DNA of 37,538 nucleotides from Candidatus Methylomirabilota bacterium (GTDB lineage Bacteria > Methylomirabilota > Methylomirabilia > Rokubacteriales > CSP1-6): the NCBI GenBank assembly GCA_036002485.1, contig DASYTI010000206.1, positions 1 through 37,538 on the forward strand, written 5' to 3'. The position numbers and the translations under genes are program-made. The notes under the pieces were generated by a model that did no database searches, had not been told where the DNA came from, and saw nothing but the letters and a program-made list of their open reading frames with translations. Positions 30,372 through 37,538 of the stretch are shown one piece after another. The number at the start of each line of letters is the position of its first letter. The stretch's first letter is position 1.

Positions 30372-31949
30372 CTACCTTGGCGCGGTTACACCCGCAGGGC
30401 TGACCATCGACGTCGTCTCGCGAGCGGAGCCGTACCGCTTTCCGCTACCGGGAGCGCCGCCGCCTGGAGGCCTCTGCTGCGCCGGAGGGCCCGTGGGTGC
30501 CGGGGCAATCGCGGCAGGGGCAGGGCTCGGCGGAGCCGCCACGCTCGGGGGCCGGACAGCTCCGCTCGGAGCGCTCACCGGCGGTGGCGGGGTACGAACC
30601 GCAGGGCTCGGCGGGGCAATGACCTGATGGCCTTCACGCTGATGGCCTTCACGGCCGCGGTCGCCATGGGTCCGAGCATCGCCACCGCCTCTCACACCCT
30701 GAGGCATGCCGGGCTCCCGTCGCTGTTCCGGCGCCGGAGGCGCGCTCTCCACGCGTGGCGCGCTCACCGGCTGACCCCGGCCGGCCTCGGGTCGCGGCGG
30801 TGCCTGCACACCTGGTCGCGGTGGGTCGGCCGGAGGCTGCGCTCGTCCGTGGCGCACGCGGTCGACCCAATCGGGCTGCGCTCGGTCGTGATCAGTCCGG
30901 CTCGACTGAGCCCGTGGGGGCTCCACGCGGCCGGGCTCGATCCGCGCTTGAGGGACCTGGACCTGATCCGCACGAGCCGGCTCCCCTCGGCCCCGGAAGG
31001 GCTCACGCGATGCCCGGTCGGGCGGGCGTGGCCAGCCGACACGCTCCTGCGGTATGGCCGCGTCGCGGTATGCCACGCCTCTCCGGTGTAGCGCATTGTG
31101 CTCCCATGCGAATCGGTCGCCCTCGACGCGCACGGCCCGGACCCGCGCCAGCTCGCCACGCCGCGCTTCGACGTTCACCACCTCGGTGAAGCGATGGTAT
31201 CGGGGTGCATCGATGACCACGACGTGGCGATGCCAGTGGCAAATCGCCCACAGCCCGAACCCCACGAAGATGGGAGGGCCGAACGAGACGAAAACCCTGC
31301 CCACTGGCCAGCCTGCCGGGTAGTAGTAGTAGGGGGGATAGGCCGGATAGGGCCAGGGGCCATAGACCACGACAGGGTTGTAGACCGGCACGTAGACGAT
31401 CTCGGGATTCACCGGCACGATCTGGATGAGGGGCTGGGGAGCCTGCTCCACGACGACGGTTTGCTGCGGCGTGCTGGCGAGCGTGCCCTGAGCCTGCGCC
31501 CGCGCGCGGAGCCGCTGGACGGCATCCATCAGCTCGCGCGGCTGGCCCAGGAAGGCGTCGCCGAGCTTCTGGGTCCAGTCGAGCCTGTCGTTCATCATGG
31601 CGAGCACCTGCGGGAAGAGGGCCAGCGATTTCACGCTGTCATCCCACGACCGCGCCCTGAGCGCGTCATTGAGCGGGCCACCCTGAAGCGTGGGGTTGGC
31701 CTGGATGAAGCGCGCCGCTTGAACAACCTCGAGCGGATAGGTTGCCGCCATCAGCACCTGCCCGAGCAGTGGGTCCGGATAGAGGGCAATCGGGGCGGCG
31801 ATCTGCTCCAGCTGCTCGGGAAAGAAGAGCGCCGGTGGCGCGGACGGCGGTGGAGGCGGGATGGGGGACGGCACCTGGGCGAGGAGCGAGGCGGGCAAGG
31901 CCATGAGTAGAGCCAGCACACCCGACAGAGCTTGCTTCCAGAGTCTCAT
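30372..31949 (-). CDS. DUF3300 domain protein with long low-complexity tail
   Basis: A 525-residue secreted protein. A signal peptide ('ALSGVLALLMALPASLLAQ') and a proline stretch are followed by the DUF3300 domain: 'EQLEQIAAPIALYPDPLLGQ' near 46-65, 'MAATYPLEVVQAARF', 'WDDSVKSLALFPQVLAMM' and 'EIVYVPVYNPVVVYGPWPY'. The domain is known but its function is not. From about residue 290 the sequence is Arg/Pro/Ala/Gly-rich and disordered ('RVEPPRAQSSR', 'AVRTPPPPVSAPSGAVRPPS'), which could bind acidic polymers or the cell wall. AGGAGG lies 12 nt before ATG 31949, a slightly long spacing. The gene is divergent from the DapA-family gene across 158 bp. Confidence 0.88.
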   Translation of the reverse strand: MRLWKQALSGVLALLMALPASLLAQVPSPIPPPPPSAPPALFFPEQLEQIAAPIALYPDPLLGQVLMAATYPLEVVQAARFIQANPTLQGGPLNDALRARSWDDSVKSLALFPQVLAMMNDRLDWTQKLGDAFLGQPRELMDAVQRLRARAQAQGTLASTPQQTVVVEQAPQPLIQIVPVNPEIVYVPVYNPVVVYGPWPYPAYPPYYYYPAGWPVGRVFVSFGPPIFVGFGLWAICHWHRHVVVIDAPRYHRFTEVVNVEARRGELARVRAVRVEGDRFAWEHNALHRRGVAYRDAAIPQERVGWPRPPDRASREPFRGRGEPARADQVQVPQARIEPGRVEPPRAQSSRTDHDRAQPDWVDRVRHGRAQPPADPPRPGVQAPPRPEAGRGQPVSAPRVESAPPAPEQRREPGMPQGVRGGGDARTHGDRGREGHQREGHQVIAPPSPAVRTPPPPVSAPSGAVRPPSVAAPPSPAPAAIAPAPTGPPAQQRPPGGGAPGSGKRYGSARETTSMVSPAGVTAPR

Positions 31950-32035
31950 CGCGCTTCAAGACCTCCTGCGTTCGCCGCCAACCCGCCTACCACAACGCGT
32001 CAAGGAGGTCCAGGTCAGGAGCGCCCTCGCCGCCC

Positions 32036-32065
32036 CGGACAAGACTCCCATGGCGGTGGTACGAT
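32036..32065 (+). promoter_or_regulatory. Possible promoter for the DapA-family gene
   Basis: CGGACA (32036-32041) and TACGAT (32060-32065) are separated by 18 nt, 42 nt before the GTG start. The -10 is good, the -35 weak. The site lies in the 158-bp gap divergent from the DUF3300 gene. Confidence 0.35.
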
Positions 32066-32107
32066 AGGCGCCGGCATCCACCCCCAAGATTCCAAGGAGC
32101 CCCGATC

Positions 32108-33046
32108 GTGAGAGCCAAAGACCGCATCAGCGGTGTCCTCTCCCCCGTGGTCACGCCGTTCAAGCCTGATCTTTCTACCGACCCGGAGCGCTTCGTCCGG
32201 CAATGCCGCTGGCTCCTGACTCAGGATGTAGGACTGGCGGTGTTCGGAACTAATTCAGAGGCCAATTCACTTTCCACCGAGGAGAAGATCGAGCTTCTGG
32301 ACCGGCTGGTGGGGGCGGGGCTCGACCCCGCCCGCATGATGCCCGGCACGGGCTGCTGCGCCCTCCCCGATTCGGTCCGGCTCTCCGCGCATGCCATGAA
32401 GCTCGGCTGCGGCGGGGTCCTCATGCTGCCGCCCTTCTACTACAAGGGCGTCAGCGACGACGGGCTCTTCAAGAGCTTCGCGGAAGTGATCGAGCGCGTG
32501 GGGGACCAGCGGCTGCGCATTTACCTCTACCATATCCCGCCCGTGTCCCAGGTGCCCATCACGGTGGGGCTCATCGAGCGGCTGCTCAAGGCCTATCCGG
32601 GCATCGTGGCGGGTGCCAAGGACAGCTCGGGCGACTGGAACAATACCCAGGCCTACCTGGCTAACTTCGCCAGCCAGGGCTTCGACGTCTTCGCGGGGAG
32701 CGAGACCTTCTTGCTGCAGAACATGCGCAATGGCGGAGCCGGGTGCATCAGCGCCACCGCCAACGTCAACCCCGGGCCCATCGCCAAGCTCTTCGCCACC
32801 TGGAAAGAGGCCGACGCCGATCAGCAGCAGGCCAGGCTCGATCAGATCCGCGGCATCGTCTCCCGCTATCCCATGATCCCGGCCCTCAAGGCCACCATCG
32901 CGCACCATGGCGGGGATCAGTCATGGGCGACGGTGCGGCCGCCGCTGGTCGCCCTCACGCCCGAGCAAAGGGCTTCCCTGGTCAAGGAGCTCGACGGGGC
33001 CGGCTTCACCATGCCGGGTCTCAAGGACGCAGGATCGAAGCGCTAG
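32108..33046 (+). CDS. DapA/NAL-family aldolase or lyase
   Basis: A 312-residue TIM-barrel protein of the dihydrodipicolinate synthase / N-acetylneuraminate lyase superfamily. The Schiff-base lysine is Lys171 in 'AGAKDSSGDWNN'. The catalytic tyrosine is Tyr141 in 'YLYHIPPVSQ', and the substrate-carboxylate loop reads 'FGTNSEANSLS' in place of the GTTGE of true DapA. That change, together with a stand-alone location, suggests a 2-keto acid aldolase or dehydratase in catabolism rather than lysine synthesis. AAGGAG at 32094-32099 serves GTG 32108. The start of the next gene, a small secreted protein, is 160 nt after its stop. Confidence 0.9.
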   Translation: MRAKDRISGVLSPVVTPFKPDLSTDPERFVRQCRWLLTQDVGLAVFGTNSEANSLSTEEKIELLDRLVGAGLDPARMMPGTGCCALPDSVRLSAHAMKLGCGGVLMLPPFYYKGVSDDGLFKSFAEVIERVGDQRLRIYLYHIPPVSQVPITVGLIERLLKAYPGIVAGAKDSSGDWNNTQAYLANFASQGFDVFAGSETFLLQNMRNGGAGCISATANVNPGPIAKLFATWKEADADQQQARLDQIRGIVSRYPMIPALKATIAHHGGDQSWATVRPPLVALTPEQRASLVKELDGAGFTMPGLKDAGSKR

Positions 33047-33053
33047 GCGTGCT

Positions 33054-33065
33054 GTAAATTGACCC
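33054..33065. repeat. 12-bp match to the end of the 17.7-kb foldback repeat
   Basis: GTAAATTGACCC occurs here and at 17868-17879 near the right end of the foldback element, followed in both by a short G/C stretch with GGCAC or GTGCC. An AT-rich 12-mer shared by chance is unlikely in DNA of this composition, but it is too short to prove a relation. Confidence 0.35.
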
Positions 33066-33206
33066 GGGCACCCGCGATGCAGAGGCATATACTGAATTCA
33101 GGCGAGGCGGCGGGCAGGCTCGGCGAACCGGGCGTGCCCCCGGTCGCCCGGAGTTTCAGATCCAGACCGACGCGCTGAAGCGAGCCTGGCGCGAAGGAGA
33201 GCAGCC

Positions 33207-33611
33207 ATGAAAAAGGCCCTGGCGATTCTGGGATTGCTGGCGATTCTGACGGCCCTCGTCCCGATGGCCGCGGAGGCCAACGGACGCGGTCACCGCGGCT
33301 TCCACCGTGGCGGACGAGTGTTCGTAGGGATCGGAGTGGGCTTCCCCTGTTGCGGGTTCTACCCCTGGCCGTACTACTACCCGACTTACTATCCTGCGCC
33401 GGTGGTCTACACCGCTCCGGAGGCCAGCTACACGGCTCCGGCAGCCACGTACACGCAGCAGGCGCCCCAGGTCGATCGCGAGGTCATTTTCCCCGAAGGC
33501 CGCTATATCCTCCAGGGCGACGGCGTGACGACGGCCTACAAGTGGGTATGGGTGCCGAACCCCCCGGCCCCGCCCACCGCGCCGCCGACGGCAACGCCGC
33601 AGCCGCGCTAG
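33207..33611 (+). CDS. Small secreted Tyr/Pro-rich protein
   Basis: A 134-residue exported protein with a clear signal peptide ('KALAILGLLAILTALVPMAAEA', cleavage near residue 25). The mature part has a His/Gly/Arg start ('GRGHRGFHRGGRVFVG'), a Tyr/Pro segment ('CCGFYPWPYYYPTYYPAP') and a short ordered stretch 'REVIFPEGRYILQGDGV' before a Pro/Thr tail. No family is assigned; similar Gly/Tyr/Pro-rich small proteins occur at the surface of many GC-rich bacteria. GAAGGAGAG precedes ATG 33207. Its TAG shares the bases CTAG with the stop of the convergent amidase gene, so the two coding regions overlap by 4 nt tail to tail. Confidence 0.8.
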   Translation: MKKALAILGLLAILTALVPMAAEANGRGHRGFHRGGRVFVGIGVGFPCCGFYPWPYYYPTYYPAPVVYTAPEASYTAPAATYTQQAPQVDREVIFPEGRYILQGDGVTTAYKWVWVPNPPAPPTAPPTATPQPR

Positions 33612-34999
33612 TCGACTTTCGGATGGCGTGTGTGCCAGTCGGTGAGCGACTGGTACGCGCGGGCGGCGGCCAGGACGCGGTTCTCCTCCCACGCGCGACC
33701 CATGAACTGAAGGCTCGTCGGTAGCCCGCGCGCGCCCACCCCATTCGGCACGCAGACCGCGGGCAGCCCGGCCCCATTGCCCACGGCGCCCATCACGTCC
33801 TTGGCGGTGGCGCGAATGGCGCTCCGGAATTCTTGCCCCAGCCGTGGCGCCTCATTGATCCGGCCCGGGGACACCAGAGCGTCGTACGGACTGATCACGC
33901 GGTCGATCTCGCGCGCCATCACGCCGCGCAGGCGCACGGCCTTGAGGTAGTCGTGGGCGAGGATGGCCTCGCGGGCATAGGGCGTGAAGCGATCCTCGGG
34001 CGCCGTCAGCTCCGCGATGCCCCCGCTTTCGATGAGGTCCTCGAAGGCGCTGATGGCCTCGACCTGGAGAATGGTGCGTGTGATCTGCTCGTAGGGCAGA
34101 TCGGGCAGCGCCACCTCCTCCACCGTGCCGATCTTCCCGAGCTCGTCGAGCGAGCGGCGGAAGTTCGCGATGACGGCCTCCTCGCAGCCGTCAGTGACGC
34201 CGGGGATCACCCCGAAGCGAAAGCCTCTCCCATCGGCCACCTCGTATCGATATGGACGCTCGCTCGCCGTGGGGTCGGCGGGATCCGCGCCGGCGATGGC
34301 CTCGAGGACGAGCCCGCAGTCATCCGCGGTGAGAGCGAGCGGCCCCAGCTTGTCGAGCGTCCAGCACAACGCCATGGCGCCGCGCCGACTGACCCGGCCA
34401 TAGGTGGGGCGCAGCCCCGCGAGACCGCAATAGCCCGCGGGCGAGAGGATGGAGCCCCACGTTTCCGAGCCGATGGCGAAGGGCACCAATCCTGCCGCCA
34501 CCGCGGCCCCGGACCCGCTTGACGATCCGCCGGTCCAGGCATCCGCGTCCCATGGATTGATACACGGTCCCGTGAAGGACGCCGTGGGCTGGCGATAGCC
34601 CATACCCCCCGCCAGCTCGATCATGGCGAGCTTGGCGCAGAGTACGGCCCCCGCCTCTTCGAGCTTGAGGATGACGGTGGCGTCGAAGTCGAAGCGCTGC
34701 TCGCGATAGGGCGCGGCGCCCCACGTCGTCGGCGTGCCCGCGGTGGCCAGGAGATCCTTGGCGCCATAGGGAATGCCGTGGAGGGGTCCGCGGTAGCGCC
34801 CCGCCGCGATCTCGCCCTCCGCGCGCCGCGCCTGGCTGAGCGCCCTCTCGCGGGTGACGGTGACCACGGCGTTGTATTTCGGGCCGAGGCGCTCGAGGCG
34901 ATCGAGGCACAGCTCGGTCAGCGCCACGGGCGAGAGCCGGCGCGCGCGCACGAGGGCAGCAAGCTCGCGCACCGGCTTGAAGAGAAGATCGGAGCTCAC
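33608..34999 (-). CDS. Amidase (GatA / amidase-signature family)
   Basis: A 463-residue amidase-signature enzyme. The Ser-cisSer-Lys triad is readable: Lys81 in 'IPYGAKDLLA', the cis-Ser in 'GGSSSGSG' (residues 158-165) and the nucleophile Ser183 in 'GSETWGSILSPAGYCG'. Trp replaces the usual first Gly of the GG before that Ser. It hydrolyses an amide to an acid and ammonia; the substrate is unknown. GTG 34999 is proposed as the start; the frame runs on upstream, but through the CCCTCTCC repeat and into the next gene, so a longer protein is unlikely. It follows a small GatC-like gene and a peptide-type ABC transporter on the same strand, which suggests that the imported compound is an amide. 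Confidence 0.88.
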   Translation of the reverse strand: MSSDLLFKPVRELAALVRARRLSPVALTELCLDRLERLGPKYNAVVTVTRERALSQARRAEGEIAAGRYRGPLHGIPYGAKDLLATAGTPTTWGAAPYREQRFDFDATVILKLEEAGAVLCAKLAMIELAGGMGYRQPTASFTGPCINPWDADAWTGGSSSGSGAAVAAGLVPFAIGSETWGSILSPAGYCGLAGLRPTYGRVSRRGAMALCWTLDKLGPLALTADDCGLVLEAIAGADPADPTASERPYRYEVADGRGFRFGVIPGVTDGCEEAVIANFRRSLDELGKIGTVEEVALPDLPYEQITRTILQVEAISAFEDLIESGGIAELTAPEDRFTPYAREAILAHDYLKAVRLRGVMAREIDRVISPYDALVSPGRINEAPRLGQEFRSAIRATAKDVMGAVGNGAGLPAVCVPNGVGARGLPTSLQFMGRAWEENRVLAAARAYQSLTDWHTRHPKVD

Positions 35000-35006
35000 G
35001 GCTGAT

Positions 35007-35252
35007 TCACATCCCTCTCCCCTCAGGGGAGAGGGGAGGGTGAGGAGTGGGGTCACCCCGGTAGGCCGTGAACGCCTGAAAGGGCTCGTCGGCGTTGCCG
35101 AGCCTCACCGCGCGCAGCGCGCGGGCCATCTCCACCTGTCCCTCGACCATCTTCTTGATCTCGTCGAGCTGCTCCGTGGTGAGCCGGCCGCCATAGCGAT
35201 TCACGACCAGCGCGAAGAGCGTCACCGCTTCCGGATTCGGTGTCTCGGGCAT
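35007..35252 (-). CDS. Small GatC/AtzG-like protein (candidate amidase partner)
   Basis: An 81-residue protein. The core 'VTLFALVVNRYGGRLTTEQL' and 'ARALRAVRLGNADEPFQAF' has the size, helix pattern and 'L.n.dEP...F' ending of the small GatC- or AtzG-type subunits that bind amidase-family partners. This is a resemblance, not a firm match. It lies between a DppC-type permease and an amidase gene 8 nt downstream, which supports the idea. GAGG 5 nt before ATG 35252 sets the start; a GTG two codons earlier has no room for a ribosome site. The last dozen residues ('PTPHPPLSPEGRGM') are encoded by the CCCTCTCC hairpin repeat and look like an acquired tail. Confidence 0.7.
   Translation of the reverse strand: MPETPNPEAVTLFALVVNRYGGRLTTEQLDEIKKMVEGQVEMARALRAVRLGNADEPFQAFTAYRGDPTPHPPLSPEGRGM
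35013..35035. repeat. CCCTCTCC-type hairpin repeat
   Basis: A perfect 10-bp stem (35013-35022 with 35026-35035) with a TCA loop. The same sequence family occurs at 8237, 13699 and 13736. Here it lies inside the end of the small GatC-like gene instead of between genes, so that gene's tail is repeat-derived. Confidence 0.75.
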
Positions 35253-35259
35253 GGTCACC

Positions 35260-36090
35260 TCAGCGCAGGCGGGGGTCGAGCGCGTCGCGCAGCCCGTCGC
35301 CCAGGAGATTGAAGCCGAGCACGGTGAGGAAGATGGCCATGCCCGGCAGCGCCGCCACGTGCGGCGCGACGTTGAGATACTGGCGGCTCGCCGACAGCAT
35401 GCTCCCCCAGTCGGAGGTCGGCGGCTGGACGCCCAGGCCCAGAAAGGACAGCCCGGCCAGCGCGGTGATCATCCCGCCCACGTTGAGGGTGATGGCCACG
35501 ATGAGCGGGGCCAGACAATTGCGCAGCACGTGCGTGAGGGCGAGGCGAAGCTCCGAGATCCCCAGCGCTCGCGCGCTCTCGACGTACTCTGTCTGCTTCA
35601 CGGAGAGCACGGTGGCCCGCACGATGCGCCCGTAGAACGGAATGTTCACGACGGCGACGGCGACCATGCCGTTGACGAGGCCGGGGCCGAGGGCGGCGAT
35701 GATGGCCACGGCGAGAAGAAAATACGGGAAGGCGAGCAGCGTGTCGATGGAACGCATGATGAGCTGGTCGACCCAGCGCCCGATGAAGCCGGCGAGGAGC
35801 CCGCACAGCGAGCCCACGAGGGCGGCCAGGGCCGTGGCGGTCAGCCCCACCACCAGGGAAATGCGCGCGCCGAAGAGGAGCCGGCTCAGGAGGTCGCGGC
35901 CGAACTCATCGGTGCCGAGCGGGTGCCCGGCCGTCAGGATCGGCGCGAGGCGCCGCGCCGTGTCGATGGCATCGGGGTCGCGCGGGGCGATCCACGGCGC
36001 CAGCGCCGCGAGCACGGCCATGACGGCGACGAGCCCCAGGCCGAAGAGGGCCGAGCTGCTCTTGCGGAACATGCGGACGAGATCACTCAT
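35260..36090 (-). CDS. ABC transporter permease (DppC/OppC type)
   Basis: A 276-residue permease of a third peptide/nickel-type importer. The N-terminal segment 'SALFGLGLVAVMAVLAALAPW' is followed by 'HPLGTDEFGRDLLSRLLFGA', the family's periplasmic motif, and the ATPase-contact loop 'SARALGISELRLALTHVLRN'. ATG 36090 overlaps the stop of the upstream DppB-type gene by 8 nt. The next gene is the small GatC-like protein, whose start lies 7 nt after this stop. No ATPase gene follows in this window on this strand, so either one lies before the binding protein or the ATPases are shared. Confidence 0.93.
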   Translation of the reverse strand: MSDLVRMFRKSSSALFGLGLVAVMAVLAALAPWIAPRDPDAIDTARRLAPILTAGHPLGTDEFGRDLLSRLLFGARISLVVGLTATALAALVGSLCGLLAGFIGRWVDQLIMRSIDTLLAFPYFLLAVAIIAALGPGLVNGMVAVAVVNIPFYGRIVRATVLSVKQTEYVESARALGISELRLALTHVLRNCLAPLIVAITLNVGGMITALAGLSFLGLGVQPPTSDWGSMLSASRQYLNVAPHVAALPGMAIFLTVLGFNLLGDGLRDALDPRLR

Positions 36091-37054
36091 AGCGGATGCG
36101 CGGATCGAAGACGGCGTAGAGGAGATCGACGACGAGGTTGACGAGCACGAAGGTCGTGGCGATGAGGAGCACGCCGCCCTGGACGAGCGGATAGTCGCGC
36201 GCCTGGATGGCGCGCACCATCATGGAGCCGAGCCCCGGCCAGGAGAAGACCGTCTCCGTCAGGATGGCCCCGCCCAGGAGAAAACCCACCTGCAGCCCCA
36301 GCACCGTGATGATGGGATTGATCGCGTTCTTGAGCACGTGCCGCGCGATGACGGCGCGCTCGGCCAGGCCCTTGGCGCGGGCCGAGCGGACGTAGTCCTG
36401 GCGGATGATCTCGAGCACGCTCGAGCGCGTGAGCCGCGCCAGCGCCGCCGCCGAGGCGGTGCCGAGGGTCACCGCGGGGAGGACCAGGTGCCAGAGCACG
36501 TCGGCCACGCCGCTGCCGTAAGGAGAGCTCATCCCGCTCGAGGGAAACCAGCGGAGCTGGAGCGCGAAGAGCAGGATGAGCATGATCCCCGTCCAGAAAA
36601 CGGGCAGGCTCACGCCGGTCACGGCCACCCCCATGCTGATGCGATCGAGCCACGTGTACTGCTTGACCGCCGAGACGATGCCCGCGGCAAGACCCAGAAG
36701 GATGGCGATCAGGAGCGCGCCCCCGGTGAGGACCAGGGTGGCCTTGAAGCGCAGCAGCACCTCGGGCAGCACGGCGCGACCGAGCGGGATGGAGCGACCA
36801 AGATCGCCCTGGAGGACGTGTCCCATCCACCGCGCGTACTGGATGACCAGCGGCTGGTCGAGGCCCAGATCCCGATGGAGCCGAGCGACGTCCTCCCTGG
36901 TGGCCTGGGCGCCGAGCATGATGGCGGCGGGGTCCCCCGGGGCGAGGTGCAGGACGGCGAAGACCAGCACCGACACCCCGAAGAGCACGGGGACGGCGAG
37001 GAGCAGGCGGCGAAGGGCGTAGGCGGGAAGCCCGCCGCCTCCTACTGCAGCCAC
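36083..37054 (-). CDS. ABC transporter permease (DppB/OppB type)
   Basis: A permease of about 323 residues: 'LLLAVPVLFGVSVLVFAVLH' as first membrane segment, 'LAPGDPAAIMLGAQATRED', 'LHRDLGLDQPLVIQYARWMG' and the ATPase-contact loop 'ARAKGLAERAVIARHVLKNA'. GTG 37054, 13 nt inside the end of the binding-protein gene, is proposed as the start. A strong TAGGAGG lies just after that GTG, better placed for a start at the rare codon CTT or at a later codon, so the exact N-terminus is uncertain. The stop overlaps the DppC-type start by 8 nt. The open frame extends upstream through the binding-protein gene but is not coding there. Confidence 0.9.
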   Translation of the reverse strand: MAAVGGGGLPAYALRRLLLAVPVLFGVSVLVFAVLHLAPGDPAAIMLGAQATREDVARLHRDLGLDQPLVIQYARWMGHVLQGDLGRSIPLGRAVLPEVLLRFKATLVLTGGALLIAILLGLAAGIVSAVKQYTWLDRISMGVAVTGVSLPVFWTGIMLILLFALQLRWFPSSGMSSPYGSGVADVLWHLVLPAVTLGTASAAALARLTRSSVLEIIRQDYVRSARAKGLAERAVIARHVLKNAINPIITVLGLQVGFLLGGAILTETVFSWPGLGSMMVRAIQARDYPLVQGGVLLIATTFVLVNLVVDLLYAVFDPRIRYE

Positions 37055-37538
37055 ACCTGCGTCAGCACGAGATCGAAGTTCGGGTGGAGCTTGAAGCTCT
37101 GCACGCGCTTCCGGTGGATGATGATCTGCCGCCCGTGGTCGATGAAGATCCACGGCGCCTCGTCGCTGATGATGCGCTGGGCCTCCCTGTAAATGGCCGC
37201 GCGCTCGGCGTCTCCCACGGTGGTCCGCCCCTTGCGGAGCAGCTCGTCGACCCGCGCGTTCTGATAGAAGCCCGCGTTGAAGGCGGGCGGGAACCGATCC
37301 GAGGAAAGCAGCATGTAGGTGACGTGGTCGGGATCGCCGATGGACGGGTTCCACGACATCTCCGCCATGTCGGGGCCGTCGAGATACTTCTTCAAGTAGG
37401 CGCCCCACTCCATGGTCTGGATCTTGGCCTTGATGCCCACGGCCTGGAGCTGCGCCTGGATGACCGTGCCCATCTCCACGGGCTGCTGCATGCCCGAGCC
37501 CGACTCGGGGACGAGGAAGGTGACCTCGAAGCCGCCCG
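37042..37538 (-). CDS. ABC substrate-binding protein, C-terminal part
   Basis: The last 165 codons of a peptide/nickel-type binding protein (SBP family 5); the gene begins beyond the window. The visible part has 'VIQAQLQAVGIKAKIQTMEW', 'EMSWNPSIGDPDHVTYMLL', 'RVDELLRKGRTTVGDAERAA' and 'AQRIISDEAPWIFIDHG', all typical of the second lobe. The gene leads a - strand set of two permeases, a small GatC-like protein and an amidase, so the ligand may be an amide (inference). Confidence 0.92.
   Translation of the reverse strand, partial: GGFEVTFLVPESGSGMQQPVEMGTVIQAQLQAVGIKAKIQTMEWGAYLKKYLDGPDMAEMSWNPSIGDPDHVTYMLLSSDRFPPAFNAGFYQNARVDELLRKGRTTVGDAERAAIYREAQRIISDEAPWIFIDHGRQIIIHRKRVQSFKLHPNFDLVLTQVWLQ

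Noticed and set aside
29670-31091. A + strand 473-codon frame opposite the DUF3300 gene and the secreted protein
   Set aside because: It runs antisense through two genes with signal peptides and reads as Arg/Pro/Ser-rich low complexity.

Overview
The window is about 37.5 kb of very GC-rich bacterial chromosome with densely packed genes, short gaps, 4-nt ATGA overlaps and many peptide/nickel-type ABC transporter genes. Gene content (Tat-exported substrate-binding proteins, stand-alone amidohydrolases, LLM-class flavin oxidoreductase, acyl-CoA ligases, a UGSC selenoprotein) suggests an uncultivated soil or subsurface heterotroph, for example Candidatus Rokubacteria/Methylomirabilota. That placement is inference from style and content; no rRNA, tRNA or marker gene is present. 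No prophage, transposase or CRISPR array was seen.

Layout. 1-6.2 kb: the end of a 1-Cys peroxiredoxin, a cyclic amidohydrolase and an LLM flavin oxidoreductase on +, then an amidohydrolase-2 enzyme, a CaiC-like acyl-CoA ligase and a coiled-coil repeat protein on -. 6.4-10.8 kb: a small unknown protein and a class III aminotransferase on +, facing a translationally coupled MaoC / acyl-CoA ligase / RidA operon on -. 10.8-21.4 kb: an M20 hydrolase followed by two peptide-type ABC systems. The first is complete (binding protein, two permeases, and both ATPases fused into one protein). The second has a binding protein and two permeases but no ATPase. 21.4-22.4 kb: a Xre/MbcA/ParS-RES toxin-antitoxin pair whose toxin appears to start at CTG. 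22.4-25.5 kb: a 47-residue lipoprotein, a frame-broken SIMPL-like secreted protein, a highly structured 290-bp intergenic element, and a two-gene operon encoding a UGSC selenoprotein (in-frame TGA read as selenocysteine) and an uncharacterised 363-residue partner. 25.6-33.6 kb: a D-aminoacylase-like enzyme, a membrane protein fused to a spermidine-synthase-like domain, secreted proteins including a DUF3300 protein, and a DapA-family aldolase/lyase. 33.6 kb to the end: an amidase, a small GatC-like protein and a third peptide-type ABC system on -, whose binding protein runs off the window.

Taken together the region looks like an accessory catabolic island for importing and hydrolysing peptides, amides, N-acylated amino acids and related carboxylates: three uptake systems sit beside an M20 hydrolase, a D-aminoacylase, an amidase and two other amidohydrolases, with CoA ligases and a MaoC hydratase to process released acids. 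The least ordinary items are the selenoprotein operon, two large foldback elements (17668-17887 and 23526-23813) with related fragments elsewhere, the CTG-initiated RES toxin, and an M20 protein with altered metal-ligand positions.
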